From: Lycorma delicatula
Taxonomy: Eukaryota; Arthropoda; Insecta; Hemiptera; Fulgoridae
NCBI RefSeq assembly: GCF_047948215.1
Contig: NC_134456.1
Span: forward strand, 197,854,034 to 197,918,033
Length of the DNA stretch: 64,000 nucleotides
Direction: 5' to 3'
In this document: piece by piece, positions 12,879 to 27,800 of the stretch
Position numbering within the stretch: position 1 is the stretch's first letter
How the letters are laid out: the number at the start of each line of letters is the position of its first letter
Notes under the pieces: generated by a model
Database searches by the model: none
What the model was told of the DNA's origin: nothing
Seen by the model: the letters and a program-made list of their open reading frames with translations, nothing else
Program-made: the position numbers and the translations under genes

Positions 12879-15800
12879 ACAACACACAAGGGAGTATTAA
12901 AAATAAACAAATTCTTTTCTTTTTTTTAATTTACGTTTTTTTTTTTTTTTTACAGAAAACTTTCAATCCCCTTTAAAATGTTCTCCAATACAGCTAATAC
13001 ATTTGTCCAATATTTTATTGTTTTATATCATTGTTCAAAATATTTTTTAAATTCATCTGTTGTGATGACAAACAGCACCTTCCTCATATTTTTCACCACC
13101 TCATCTATTATCAGCAGAATGATTTCCTTTCAGGTCCCTCTTCATTTGGAGAAGTAAAACAAATCACATAGAACTAAATCAGGTGAATAAGGAGGGTGGG
13201 CAAGGGAGTCAGGCATTTTTTGTTAAAAACTGGTGCACTAAGTGAGCTGTGTTGAAAGTAAATTGTCATGGTGTAAAAACCAGTTACCTGCCTGTCACAA
13301 ATCAGGCCTTTTTTGCCACTATCTGATGCACATAATCTTCTCAGAACCTCCAAGTAGAAACTCTGGTTAACAGTCTAACATGGTGTAACAAATTCCTAAT
13401 GTACCACTCCTCTTTGCATTGAAAAGACAAATGAACATAGTCTTGATATTTGGAAGAGGTGATGTTGCAGTCTTCCACTGGTTTGACTGTTGTTTGGTTT
13501 CAGGATTGTATCCATGTACTACAGAAACTCTACCCAGCACAACACAATTCCAGTTATTTTTGTGTGATCCCCCCCCCCCCCCCACGTATGCTTATTTATT
13601 TCACAAGCCTAACAAAACAACACAATTTACTAGAATATAAATACAAAGTATGAAGAAAATAGAATTGTAATATACATAAAAGTTATGTGTTACTATCTGA
13701 ATCTAGCTTGTGCAGTAGCAGTTATTTGTTTATTAAGAGCGCAGAATGAGTTAGTAATTTTAATACATTCAGATATTAGGACAACTAATTTTTTTATTTT
13801 ACTTTTACAGTATAGACAGCATTTCATTTTGTTTCAATAGAGAATACATTTATGACAATCAGAACAATACTTATAATAATAAAAAAGAAAAACACAGTCA
13901 ACTTGATAGTAGTTCAGTACTTTTTAACACTTCATTTTTTACAACAACCAAAGGTTACTAGGTGTCTAGCTATTACATTATGAAGCGTAACAGACAATCA
14001 TGTAAAAACACAAAAATTTGTTTGATTCAAATCAATTATAAATTTAAAAATTTTGACCAATCAAGGTGCAATAAATTTTTATAGATCTCAGTGTGGAGAC
14101 CACTTACTTGTAGAACTGAATCATTACAGTTGGTCAAAAATAATAAATCTAAACCAATCACAATATAGTATCCTCAAGCCATACAGATCTTTCAAAATTA
14201 TGAAAATTACAATAGTGAATTTATTATAACAAATCATAAAGTGAAATTTTTCTAATCATTGAAAGATTTTTTATCTTTTTAAGCAATCAAGCTGCATTAT
14301 TCTAACAAATCAAATGAATACTTATCATGGATCAACCGGGATCTACAACGTTTACAAAAAGAGAACAGAGACATTATTTTGACTTATCACAAAAATAGAT
14401 GGTTACTGACCATACCATCTACATGTTACACAACTCATAATCAGTACTTGTACTTTCCTATAAATATTTCTATTCAATTTTTCATGACATTCATCTTATT
14501 CTAAGTTTTTTTATTACAATAGCAATCTTTATCTTTTTTCTGACTAGTTTCATTATACGTATATGGTGAGATATTTCAGCAAACACCACAACATACATAT
14601 TCATACATTGTGCTTTTTATTCTGAAAAGAGTTCTTATTTTCCAACCTACATGTAGGTAAACACTTATACTAATTTAATATCCAGAAGTTTTTGTACATG
14701 TATACTGGAAAATTGAGACACATTACACCATAATAATCTAATTAAAACATTTTTACTTTTAAATGCAATGAAATAAATAAAAGTTACAGTTTTCTATAAT
14801 GAATAAAAACTTACTCCAATTCTACACCAGGCATCTTGAGAGTTAATGCTCCAGATATTTCTTCCCTTGAAGCTCCTCCTTCACGCTTGCATTGCTGTAA
14901 AAGAAAAAGTATAATTAAATAAAATTCTAAGCATAAGTACAGTGTATAAATTGTATTAAATGATATTTTAGTGGTTAAAACTAATATTATGACGACTTGC
15001 AAACTGAAAGTTGAACAACATTAATAAAAATGTAGAATTTGTAAATAATTTTTATTTGTGGTATAAGGTCATACTCACAATTGTCACAAACATTTTGGAG
15101 CTTAAGCAGGATAGGCTTGCCATGTATAACAGCAAGACATATGAACGAACAATTTAAAGATCACATGCTTACTGTTTACAAACCACCCTTACCCTTCCCT
15201 CTGTCACAAAGTAGAATTCACTGCAGCTTTAAAAAGCACAGTAAAAATTAAAACTTGTTTTAATTTAAGACCATGTTATAGAAATTTATTGTTTTAAAAA
15301 CCAATTTTATGACCTTCTCATCACCCAAATGCCAAAAACAAAGGTGAGGTTTTTTATGGTCATGTCAACAATTTTGTTTGATTAAGATGTTCTGTGTGTA
15401 GTAAAACGGTGATTATATAATAAAAAATTAATCTAAGAATTTTTCAACTAATTTTTCACGTTTTATAACTGATTTAGTTTCTTAAATATTTCTACGTTAA
15501 GATTTTGTCATGCTGCATTGATAATTTTTAATTTATAATTAATTGTCATAAGCTTTATTAATGAAGTGAATGAGTTACCTCAATGTTTAGACTAATTTTA
15601 ATTTAATAATATAACATTGTCAACTAAAATAATGAGCAAGAAATTTTTTTTTATAAAACCTTGTAAAAAACCATACAAAAAATTGAAATAAAACACTTGG
15701 TAGGGCTAAGCAGTAATATGAAATGTAGAAAAAAAAGGAATTAACCTCAAAGTAATAAAAAAATCTTTACTATTTTCAAATAACATATTAGCGGATTTTA

Positions 15801-18800
15801 TTCAGATTCCTTTAAATCCAAACCTTAACAGTATAGATAATTTATTAATAATTATTAAGTATCATGATGTTTTAATCTGTATACACTCAGAGGAGGTAAT
15901 TACAATTTTTTTAAGAATAGCCAACATATTTAAGCCGTTTCGTCAATTAAAAATGTTATATTAAAACTTTTTACATTAATTTATTAGAAATGAATAAATT
16001 TTACTATGATTGTTTCTGGTCACATTCTAAATTTCTGATTTTTATATGAGATTCATAAAATACCAAAATAAAAAAGATTTCTGTATTAATTTTTTAACTG
16101 CAGTACAGCAACCAGATGTGTAATAAATACTTTGAGCCTGGTTAGGTGAACCTTTAGATTAAACTAAACATCATTTATATGAACAAATGTGATTTACATT
16201 AAATAATCATTATAGAATCATACATGCCGCTAGCTACACATACAGTATGTTCAATTATTTTTTGGAGGATATTAACTACCAAACGAAATTCTAAAAATTA
16301 TAATAGTCCTATTAGTTTTAACAATGTTTACTTTCAAGTTAACCAAGCAATGTTTTAAATTAGACCAGGCAATTACAGAACTCAGAAGTTTTTCACTTCA
16401 TTAACAAATCCCTTGACAATTAAAATAAATTGACTGACATAAAATACTAAATACAATCATAAAATACTAAAATTATATGGCAAATTCTTAGATTGATGTT
16501 TATCATTTAATGGGTTCAACTTATCTATTACAAATGGAAAACATCTTTAAAAAAAAGGAAGCAATTTTATTAAAAAAGGACATTACTACTAAAAATAACT
16601 ATACAGCAACATCTAATTGTACACATTTTCTAAAATGTTTATATAATGATTAATTACTACTTCAACACTGTGACCTACAGAATATTCTTGAAAAACCAGT
16701 TATTTACTCAAAAAAATAACAATACATACTCAATCAAGTACATCTGGCAGAATGATCTGACGATTGTGGAGGGACAATAAAAAAATATATTTCATAGTAT
16801 TTAAGTTTATGTATCAAATTAAAAATCAATCTATACAGTTTTACTTACAATATTCCATATATTTTACTTGAAAATTATGTTATCCACATGTTTCCTGGTT
16901 TTCCTCACGCACTCATTTAATCTCTTTCTAAAATTTTTCATTGCTCGCTCAATCTTCGCTCATTGAACTGCTGTAATTTCACATTGAATGGCTTCCTTAA
17001 GTTCTGCAACTGAATGCAGTCGACCACAGTAGACTTTATCTTTAAGACAGCTTCAAAGGAAAAAGTCACAAACAGTCACATCAGGTGAACAACAGGCCAT
17101 GGAATGTCGCCATATCAACTAATCAAACATCCTGAAAAGGTTTCTTGAAGAACATCCATCCAAACTCTCACTGTATGGGCGGTGACACCATCTGCTGGAA
17201 CCAAATTCTATCACCAAGCTCATTCAGTTTTGGTAGCAAAAAGTCGCAACAACAGCATTACATACCAATCAGCTGTTATTGTTAGTCTGTGATTTGTCTC
17301 CTTTAAAAAATATGTGCCTATTATGCCAAACTTTGAAAATACAAACCACATTATAACATATGGACTGTGAAGTAATCGCTGGTGAAATTCTAGTGGATCA
17401 TTGACAGCCTAGTAATAATTTTCATCCAGAGGTGAAAATACTTCATCACTTGAAAATAATGGTGTCATAGTGTACGTTTTTGAGGATGAACTCTCAAGCT
17501 GCTTCAAGAGATGCTCAGTCATTTACACTGTGCTCCTGCACTAACATCTTGTAGGGGTGGAACTGAAGATCAACGTGGAAGAATTCGTCTTACACTTCAA
17601 TCAGAAATACCTAGTGCACCACCATGCCTCGCTGCTGAATGTCATGGAAACTGCTTATGGCTAACCTTATAGCATTAATATTTTCAGGTGTTCTCACACT
17701 GCGTTTTCATCTGGTTGATTTCAGTTTTAAAGAAGACGATATTTTTCATAAGTTTTTTACCCACAGTAATATTGTAATCCTACTGAGAAGATGCATTTCA
17801 ATTTAAATAAATATGTCTGCAAAATAAACATTGTGTAGTGATAAGGGAATTGTTATTTTTAAAATAGACTTCAATCACTATAACTACAATCAACTATAAT
17901 TATATACAGAAAGTCAACAATTATATATACAAAAGCTAATATATAGAAAAATGAATTTTTATTCAAAATAGACACATTTAAAGATTTTTTGGAAGATTTC
18001 TGGAAAAATTAATTACTAAAACAATATACAATAGCATTATTAAATAACTATAAACAAACCTGAATAGCTCTATACACTCTAAGTTGTTGTGGATTAAGCC
18101 CATAACTTGTATCTCCCATATTTCCTAACTGCATTCTATCTGCTCCAAGAGTCATTCCAGTCGAACTACTTTCTTGTTTCATTGAATATTGTTCAGTCTA
18201 AAAAATGAACAAGAAATAACATTTATACAATAACAGTAGAGCAGACATGAAATGGAATAAACACAAGTCATTGAAACAGGTGTGTTATTATTGCAAACCC
18301 ACCGGGTTGGTCTAGTGGTTAACGCGTCTTCCCAAATCAGCTGATTTAGAAGTCGAGAGTTACAGCGTTCAAGTCCTAGTAAAGCCAGTTATTTTTACAT
18401 GGATTTGAATACTAGATCGTGGATACCGGTGTTCTTTGGTGGTTGGGTTTCAATTAACCACACATCTCAGGAATGGTCGAACTGAGAAATGTACAAACTA
18501 CACTTCATTTACACTCATACATATCATCCTCATTCATCCTCTGAAGAATTATCTAAATGGTAGTTACCGGAGGCTAAACAGGAAAAAGAAAGAAAAGGTG
18601 TGTTATTGCAGAATGAAATAGACCCGGTAAATCTCTATTTCAAAACAACTCAGACATTGCTATGCTAAAACAAAACTCAATCCAGACAAGATTGTACTTT
18701 TATAATTTTGTGACTGGTGGAAGGAAATATGCTGTATTAAAAAACTGAAATAATAAAATTACTTTGAAACACGAATATTGTAGTTCTGTGATCTCCCAGC

Positions 18801-21800
18801 TTAAATTCAAGACAACAGCTTACAGATAGCACTTGTTATTGGTAGCTTTATACCCTGCAATGACAAAAGCATGCATAAGCAATTTTCTGAATGCTGTTTT
18901 AATAAATAGACATCAATGAAATTCAACAGTTTCAAATGCAATTACTAACTGCAAGAAAGTTGTCATGAGATATAAAATGATTGTATTGAAATCACTTTAA
19001 CAGATATCTCTGCAAACATTGCATACATTCATCATTATATTCCATCACTATAATTACAATATTATTCAAAAAATACTACTGATGACTACTGTAAGAGGAT
19101 AAAATTCCAAGCAGCAGATATTATTAAATGAAATAATGATATTTTTTTTATCAATTTCACAACTAAAATCAAGTAGTCTATCTTAATAATTTATACTTCA
19201 TTCCAAAATTACTGTTCAAAATAAAAAAAAGGAATTTCAACTTACAAATGGCAATAAACAGCAAAATTTTACAATGGAATCTATAATATGTTAATGCAAA
19301 TTAACTCAAGGTAGATTATTAATATTATATCCTCTTACATTGAAATTATGAGTAACACTGTAGAAAAAAATTTGCCCTCAGATATTAACAAGACCAGTAA
19401 AATAGAAAAGAATCATTCTTAATTCAACTAGTAGTTACATATGTGCTGAAATTGGACTGCCTCAAGTCAAAAGAACAAAAAAAGAAGCATTTCGATAATG
19501 TTATTACTCAAAGTTAAATTTCTTTATAATGGTTTCATAAAATATGAATGAGAAAAGTGGAAATAAATAGAGAAAGTTTTTTTCAAAATGTAAAATAATT
19601 AACAATACAAAAAAAAAAAATTCTTCAGGTCAAATTTTGTAGAAAAGAAGGATAAATAAAATAAACATGAGCAATAAAAACCTGATTATATGTATTCAGG
19701 AGGATGATTGCACCAGTACTTAAAGAGAGTCATAAAATACTCGCAGTTCCTTTTGTGAAAAATTTAAAATGAGTATTTTTGGTTATTTATAAATTTAGAG
19801 CAATCTAAAAAAAGAAATCCATACAGATGGAGTTGAGCAGAATACAAATTAGAAGGTATCATGAACATTAATGAAAAAACTAAATTATAATTTTAAAATG
19901 AGCACAATAAAGGCAGAGTCAGGTTATGATAATATAAAGTATATCACTGAAATAAGCATTTTAAGGATTGAGTTTAACCGAAATAGGCAATTAAAATAGC
20001 AAATGATAAAAGAATAGAAAAGATAAAAGAATTGAAAGTACAACAAAAGGAAAATGCAAACATTGGTTACCCTAAGGATTAGAAAAGATACCAAGAATAA
20101 ATACTGTCAAGAGTCAAGGGGGGGGGGCAGAGAACCAATAACAAAATGGCTGAACTTTATATGAAAATGTTCAAAAAGTGGATGGAAAAAGGGAATGACA
20201 AAAGTGAAAACAAGATAGAGAAGAGAATCTGGATAAAATATCCTGTATAAGAGGGACCATGCACCAGAATAAACAACCATTGTGAGAAATGTAAAAAATA
20301 TACTCATGAATTATCATTTGGTGTCAGACACCTTTCAGCTGTCATTCTCAAAATGCAGACACAAAAATTCATCCAGAATTACAATAACCTAGGAATTATA
20401 ATAACAACAAAATAAAATCCTGATATACTCACTTCTTGTTGTTGTAATTGTTCTAATTTAAAAACTGTATAAATAACTTGCAGTCTGTGAACTGTTATTA
20501 AACTTAGATCAATCACAGGTTTAATGGAAAATGCTATAATAAATTTTTTATCATTTTGCATTCTCATTTTACCATATACCTGGCAATAAGTATTTTCAAC
20601 TACTGGTACACCAGCATCTGTACCCTGCAAAAATCAATGAAATATCACAGTAATTGTACAATTACTTCTTAACACAAAAAAATCAATTTTTTTTTAGAAC
20701 AAGAAATTACACTACTACAGAGAAATATAATAATAAAACTTTATAACAAATGAGCATTATTTATTTCAGTGTAAATAGGAAATGCAGAATTATTTGTGGG
20801 TTTGAGAGAATTTTTCCTTCCTTCAAATGCTTTTGTTTTTAAAAATCTAATGTCCATACAATTCCTAGCATTAAGGAACCTTAATGAACTAGCATTAAGA
20901 AACCTTAAGATTACAATTTCACAATTTGTTTATTTTGAATGTTAAATATTTTAATTGTTTGAGTGAGCTCTCTCCATGCTTCTTTTAGCTTTCATGAAGG
21001 AAAATGTCAGAATTAAATAAATATATTCAAACCTCAAAAATTTAGAGGATTTAAACTCTTCCTGTTCAAAGCTTAAAACAAATATACTACAAGCCCAGAA
21101 AGCTGCGTAATCTTTCAATCTAACTACTTTCAAAGTAACTGTTTAGAATATCAAATATTATTGAATTATTGTGAGTTTCTTATAACACTTCTTATATCAC
21201 CACAGAAATAAAACATAACACACGATGCAAAAGAATAAAATCAAGACTTCAAAACCTTCACATAACAATCTTTACAAATTTATAAAAAGAAATGTGTAAA
21301 TTGTTTTCATTATTCAAATAGAGAAAGAAGAAAAATAAATATCTTCAGTTTGACAATTCAAATAAATTAAAATTATTTCAATATTCAAACTGTATTTATT
21401 AATTTAATATAAAAAAGTTATATTTTTAATTTATAATTCTTTTGTTTGTATTGTGACATCAAATGAGTAATAGCCACCATGAACATTCTAAAACAGCATG
21501 CTCAATATAAACCTATTTATTTTTAATAAGCTTTTCAAACCTGTGAATTCATAATAAATTTAAGATAAATATCAGATACTGCATCTGATAAATAAAGAAA
21601 TCTGATAACTATCAGAACAACCAAATCAAATATCAGTTACACTATGCAAGTAGTTATACAAAAAGCTATACAAGTGGTTGTTATTTTAAGCAAACTATTT
21701 ACATAGTGTTGCGAATTTCAATAGTTCATTGTGTTCAAAATTTATCTGTAGATTCTAAGTAGTGTGCATTATATTTATATTTGTAAATAAAATATTTTTA

Positions 21801-24800
21801 TAAGCATTCAAGTTTATATCATTATTTATTTTTAATATTTATAGATTATATTCACCAAATTTTTTAATATATATACTAGCTGACCTGGCAATGCTTTGCC
21901 ATTGCTAGATTTGAGTATATATAAAGATTATATGAACACAAATGAAAGTTCAACAAAACATTAAAAAACTTAACATTACGGAAGTTCACAAAATTTAACC
22001 TTTCCTTTTTTTCCTTCTCTTCTTCTTTCCTTTTTTGCAAAAATATTTCTTTTTATGTAACAATATATATTCTGAATATAAGCCAAGTTGGACCATAAAT
22101 ACAATTTTCCAAAATATCTCGACCCCCAGTACCACCTAGCAAGTCGAAACTAATTCAGAAACCTTTGTGGGCGTGCGCACAACTCACCAAAGTTTCATCG
22201 CAATCTGATGAATGGTATAGGAATGTATACAAGACAAACAAACAAACATTCATTCACTTATAATGAGATGATCAGCAATATCTGAAACTTTCTTTTTTTG
22301 CTTGCATGTTATCGCCAAATAAGCTTGAATCTTGTATGTGGGAAATGGAAACTGAATTTGTAGGTTATGAAAAATGTCACGCTTGACTGGGATTTGAACC
22401 AGTTTCATCCACAGAAAGGCCAAAATGCATTTCGTCATGGAGATTTCTCATTTTTATGTGCTCTATGTGTTCTAAAAATCTTTGTTTAAAGAGCTAAAGG
22501 TTTTAGTGACTTTTGATACAATTGATCTATAAATGCAACTAGTATTAAATTTATTACGTAATATTAATAATATTGTAAACAACAATTATTTTATTTGAAC
22601 TTTTTAATACAGTTGAAAGTAATATATTTTCCAGGTTCATGCTTTCCAATTTTTTTTTTTTTTTTATTATTTTTTCAAGAACTTTTTATTAATGTTTTCC
22701 ATAAAAAATCGATTCATAAATTCTATTTTCAATAAATTAGATCTTAATCCTTTATCTAATTTTGTTATAAAATGTATGTGTACTTCCTGTATCTCATAAT
22801 ATATATAATATTTATTTTGTGTGAGCAATAATGATTTAATTTTTTCTGAAGATGGAGATATGATTTATTATTTTTTATAACCTCTATTAATTATTATAAT
22901 TGTTTTTATTGATATTTATTTTTATTCATCACTTTCTAAAGTACTTTTTAAGTTATGCTCATTAAAAACTTATTTGCCATGATAGATCAATTAATGAATT
23001 CTTAAAAATCTGCAGCATAAAGATGCAACATTTAATATAGCTGCTGCCTGTAAAACCTCACAGCTTCCTTGACAATGTGCAAGAGATTGTGTCAACCTGT
23101 GAAGAACTTCCTGTCTCAAACATTACGAGTAATCTCACTCAAGAGATTTGGTGCTGATACAGAAACTGAATCTTCATGGGAGATAATGAATGAAAATTTG
23201 ATTAGCGCTGTTCCACAAGAGCCAAAAAATAATGAAAGCGATTCATCAGATGATGAAGATGAAGTTGCACAATAGAAGATTAGTAGACTGTATATGTTAC
23301 TCTGTTAAACTTTGCTGAAAGTCAAACGTGTTAATCTGAACTAAATTTTGCAGCTGCACCTGATTCATTCAACATTTTTGCAAAAGCAATTGTCACTTAA
23401 CAGGCAAACTGATATTCGTTAATTTTTTTATAATAAGGGAATGCAAAAATATAGATAGTAACTGTATTTTTGAATTTTGTGCAGTGTATTTTTTTTAGTT
23501 CACACTTTTAAAGTGTATTTAATAAGTAATGATATAGCATATATACTATACAATGTTTTAATTAAAATACTAAACTGTAGTTTTCAATGTTTTGTGAATT
23601 TTACATTATTATCATATTTAATTTTATTTATATTGCAGTAGTTTATACTGTAGGCCTACTGTAGCTAAAGTTCAGTCACAATTAAATGACAACTATTTAA
23701 TTTTTAAATGTGTTTAATGCCATTTATGTACTAAAGTACAATTTTGCATTAATTTTACATTAATTTTTTAAGATTGAGTGATGCCGTTTAAGTCATCCTG
23801 ACCTACGCCCTTAACAACTATTGAAAGAGCTGCTGCCCTCTTTCAGGAATCATTCCTTAGTCTGGCTCTCAACAGATACTTCTCCGATATGGTTGCACCT
23901 TGGGTCCAGCTACTCTGCATCACTGAGCACTCAAGCCACCTCACCGTCGGCAAGGTCTCATGATTCATAGAGGGAAATACAAATGACATAAGTCATTAAA
24001 ATCCACTGTATTAATTATTATTAATTACTATTACTTAAATACAGTTTTAATTTTTACTGAAAACAAAATAAACTGGCATTAGCAAAAAGGTTTTTATAAA
24101 TTTTCTCTCAAAATATTAAATTTGCATTTTCAGGTGCATGTCTTATTCAAGCAAATACGACAGTTTTAAAACTTACTCTATCTTCATTTAGCCAATGCAT
24201 TACTGTTATTACACCAGTGTTATCTTCCACTGAATAAACAATTTTCATTGATGATGCTTCGATACTTCTGACAATCCCAACAATACATACCTACAAAATA
24301 TCAAACAAAATTTAATTGATATTCACTATAAAAAATGCATAAAATAGCACAATAGTATTAGAGCAGGCCCAGATCAATTAAGTATGAAAAATATTAAACA
24401 AAAGACTACTTTTTCAATAATAATTTAATTACCTACCTTACAATATTCTTTTAATTCTCTTTGCTTGCCGACAACACTCTTAAGTTTCTTCCACTTTTTG
24501 AACGTTTCCTGTAACATGTTTTTAGGAAGGCAACCAGCTACCTTATCATCTTTCCCTTAATCTTCTACATAAGTTATCCTTTTAAGAATGATTGTAACTT
24601 TGGAAAAAAGAGTAAATTCTGCTGAAGCCTATTACAGATAACACGATAAATAAAGTATGATAGTTGTCTGGTAGATAATTCAGGTAAGCAGTGATGTGTG
24701 AGATGGCATGATGTCATGGTCAACATACAACTCAAACTTTTCCACAGTTTGAGCCACTATCCTGTTTGCAGAATCCTTTTAGGTAAACTTCTTACTTTCT

Positions 24801-27800
24801 GCCTATAATTATTCAGAATGAATCCATAATGGACAAAAACAATAAAAAACAGAACTTGACCAAATTTTTTGACTTAAACAATTATTTTTCTCATATCCAC
24901 TTCAATAATTGTACCTTGATTTCAACTTCAATGATATTAACCCAACCACATCTCCCATTATTATGTTATTCGTGAAGTTTTCATGAACAATGAAACCGAT
25001 AAGCAGTTCTTCATTGATACTAATACAGTTTTCTATCTGATCATCAAACAACAAAAACAAACATGAATTTTGTGGCAGTACGATTTGTGTAAAGTTTTTC
25101 TCTTAAAATCATATGGTATGATCTGTCTGACACTGATGTGCCCTTTCTCAAATACTTCTCAAAAAATTAAACAGCTCTCTTCATAAATCATAACACAACT
25201 GCTTTGATACAATCACCATCTGCTGATGTGGAAGATTTTCAAGGTCTGTTCTTTGACCAATCTTCAATGGTTGATGTTCTGCTAGCTTTAAAATGAGTCA
25301 ACCACTATTAGCATTGTATTCAGGTCAGTCTTTCCAGTGTACTCCTGAAGCATTTAAAATTCTCATATTCAGTATGTTAAAAATCAGATGTGAAGCTATT
25401 ATACACGTTTACTTCTGCTATAGTAACTCAATGGTAAACAGCGGTAATGTGATGCAGCACAAAGTATGTAGAAGCTTGTTATCTAGCAAGCAATATTTGA
25501 ATACTTTTCATACACCAATAAGTGTATAGAACAAATGTAAAATCTTTTTGTGAACATATCTCTGTTGTAACTCAATCTTTATAATACCTCAATCTGATTA
25601 ATTCTTTGTCTAACTAATCACCTGCCCCAAATGCTAAGACAAAGATTTAATTTGATGGGATAAGATAGTAAAAGTAAGCCAAGACCACGGAACTACCTCC
25701 TACACAGAATGAAGCAAAAAAAAAAAACTGGTCTAACAATTTAGCAGCAAAGACTTATATACAAATTTATAGTGTTAACGCCAAATCAAACTTGATTTTA
25801 TACAAATCCTGATTTCAACCAGAACAAATTAGCTTTGAACTTATTACATTTTCATAAAGTAATCACAATACAAAATTTCATAAAACATGCCAATAATTCA
25901 ATGTACTTTCACAAAAGCCGACTTCTCAGGAATGCACAACAGTCTTAGGCATACTAAGATCCTTAACATTCGTTCTTCAGACTACAGTGAAGTTGTAAAA
26001 CTGTTCATTAATATTTTAATGGAATAACAAACAAGAACCACATGTTTAAACAGGTACATCATTGATCAACTTTATGCATTAATTAAAACCCAAAATATCC
26101 TTTCGTAGCTTCTACTGCCAATTGCCTAAAGTCTGATTGAGGTCAGTCAGATTTCAAATAATTCTTAATAAAAATGATTATACAGTGCGATCATTTTATC
26201 ATGTACGTGCATAACTTAAACAATCTCGAAGGAAAAGTTTGCATAAAATATAATTACAAACAGAAATATCATGTGGGAATGCACAAAAAGCCACAAAGAA
26301 ATTACATCTACATGCATACTGAATACATTGTGTATACGAACTGAAACCCCTGGATACTGTTAAAAGAAAAAAGTACTGCCAGTGGTTTATCAACCACGTG
26401 TAAAGTAATGGGATGAGAATACTAAATAATGTATTTTTTAGTGATGAAATGTATTTTCACCTTAGCAGTTACATCAATAGTTTAACAACAGATATTGATA
26501 TTGGTCAATACAAAATCCACATGCCTTACATGAATCACCACTGCACTCAAAGAAGGTAGGGGTGTGCGATTTCTTGGTAATGAATAGTGGGCCTGATTGT
26601 TTTTTATGAAAGCCTTTACAGTCCGATATACCAAGATATAATTATGCAATTTGTAGCTCTTCTCCAGCTTGATGAACGCTATTGCTATGTTCAAAAAGAT
26701 GGAGCTGCATGCCATACATCCAAAAACACCATGGAAGTTTTTGAAGAAATGTTTGATGATTGAATGATCTCAATGGTCTGTGTCCCCCTCATTCTCCTGA
26801 CTTATCATCACCAGACTTCTTTCTGGGAATTTTTGAAAGGTGTATATCGAGCAAACCCACATACTCTACAAGACCTCGAGTGAGCAATTACAGCAGAGAT
26901 GAATTCCATTAGCCCTGATACTACAAAGGGTGTAAAAAAATATGGTCCTATCTTCAGGAAAATGTTGGGCATTTTCAACACTTGCTGTAAAACATTACCA
27001 GTTGTGCATAATTGCATTTCATGAATCAAATCAAATGTGTGTATCTGTATTATAGTTTGTAGAGGAATTATAGTGCATAGTATTATGATATGAACAATAA
27101 AATGATCACGCTGTACAGTGAAATATTATAAATAGGCTTTATAAAGATAGAACTTGCTTTATTAATTAATAGTCATTTACTTTTTAGTAAACAACCCCCA
27201 CCCAACAGAAACAATGATTCAGATTTTTGTTCTTTTTAACAAAAAAAAAAAAAATTATTATTATAAAAAATATTCCATTTTATCTGAGTAAAGTTGTACT
27301 GAAAATTAAGGTCACAAATTTTTCACTTAAAATCAATTATATTTTAAATGCTGGAAAAAAAATCATAATGGAATGTATTTTAAAAGTTATTAACAATGTT
27401 AATTGTTTTTTATTATGTCTTACAAACATGATGAATGATCATTTTATTCAGGCACTTCATTCATCCTCAATCGTGAATAAATGAATGTCTGAAGACATAA
27501 AATATAGCACTTGGGAATCAATGTAATAAGACAATTCACAAGTGATATAAAAAATATACTTAAAAAACAAGTTTTTCACAGACTGGTCTATGGTATGTGT
27601 AAAATGTATTCACCAGAATAATAATTTAGGAAGAAGAAAACTAAGCAAAACATGTAATATAATAATACTATTATCAAACACAATTATGTTATTTCTTGTA
27701 TATTTTACAAATTTTTTCCATGTTAATAAAAAGAACATTTTTACAATTTTTATTTAGTTCACACTTACACAACCAATTTCAGTATTTCCTATTTTCAAAG

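Noticed and set aside
18295..18380. tRNA gene
   Set aside because: A- and B-box-like motifs are present, but the sequence does not fold as a full cloverleaf by eye, continues into a SINE body, and is flanked by a target duplication.
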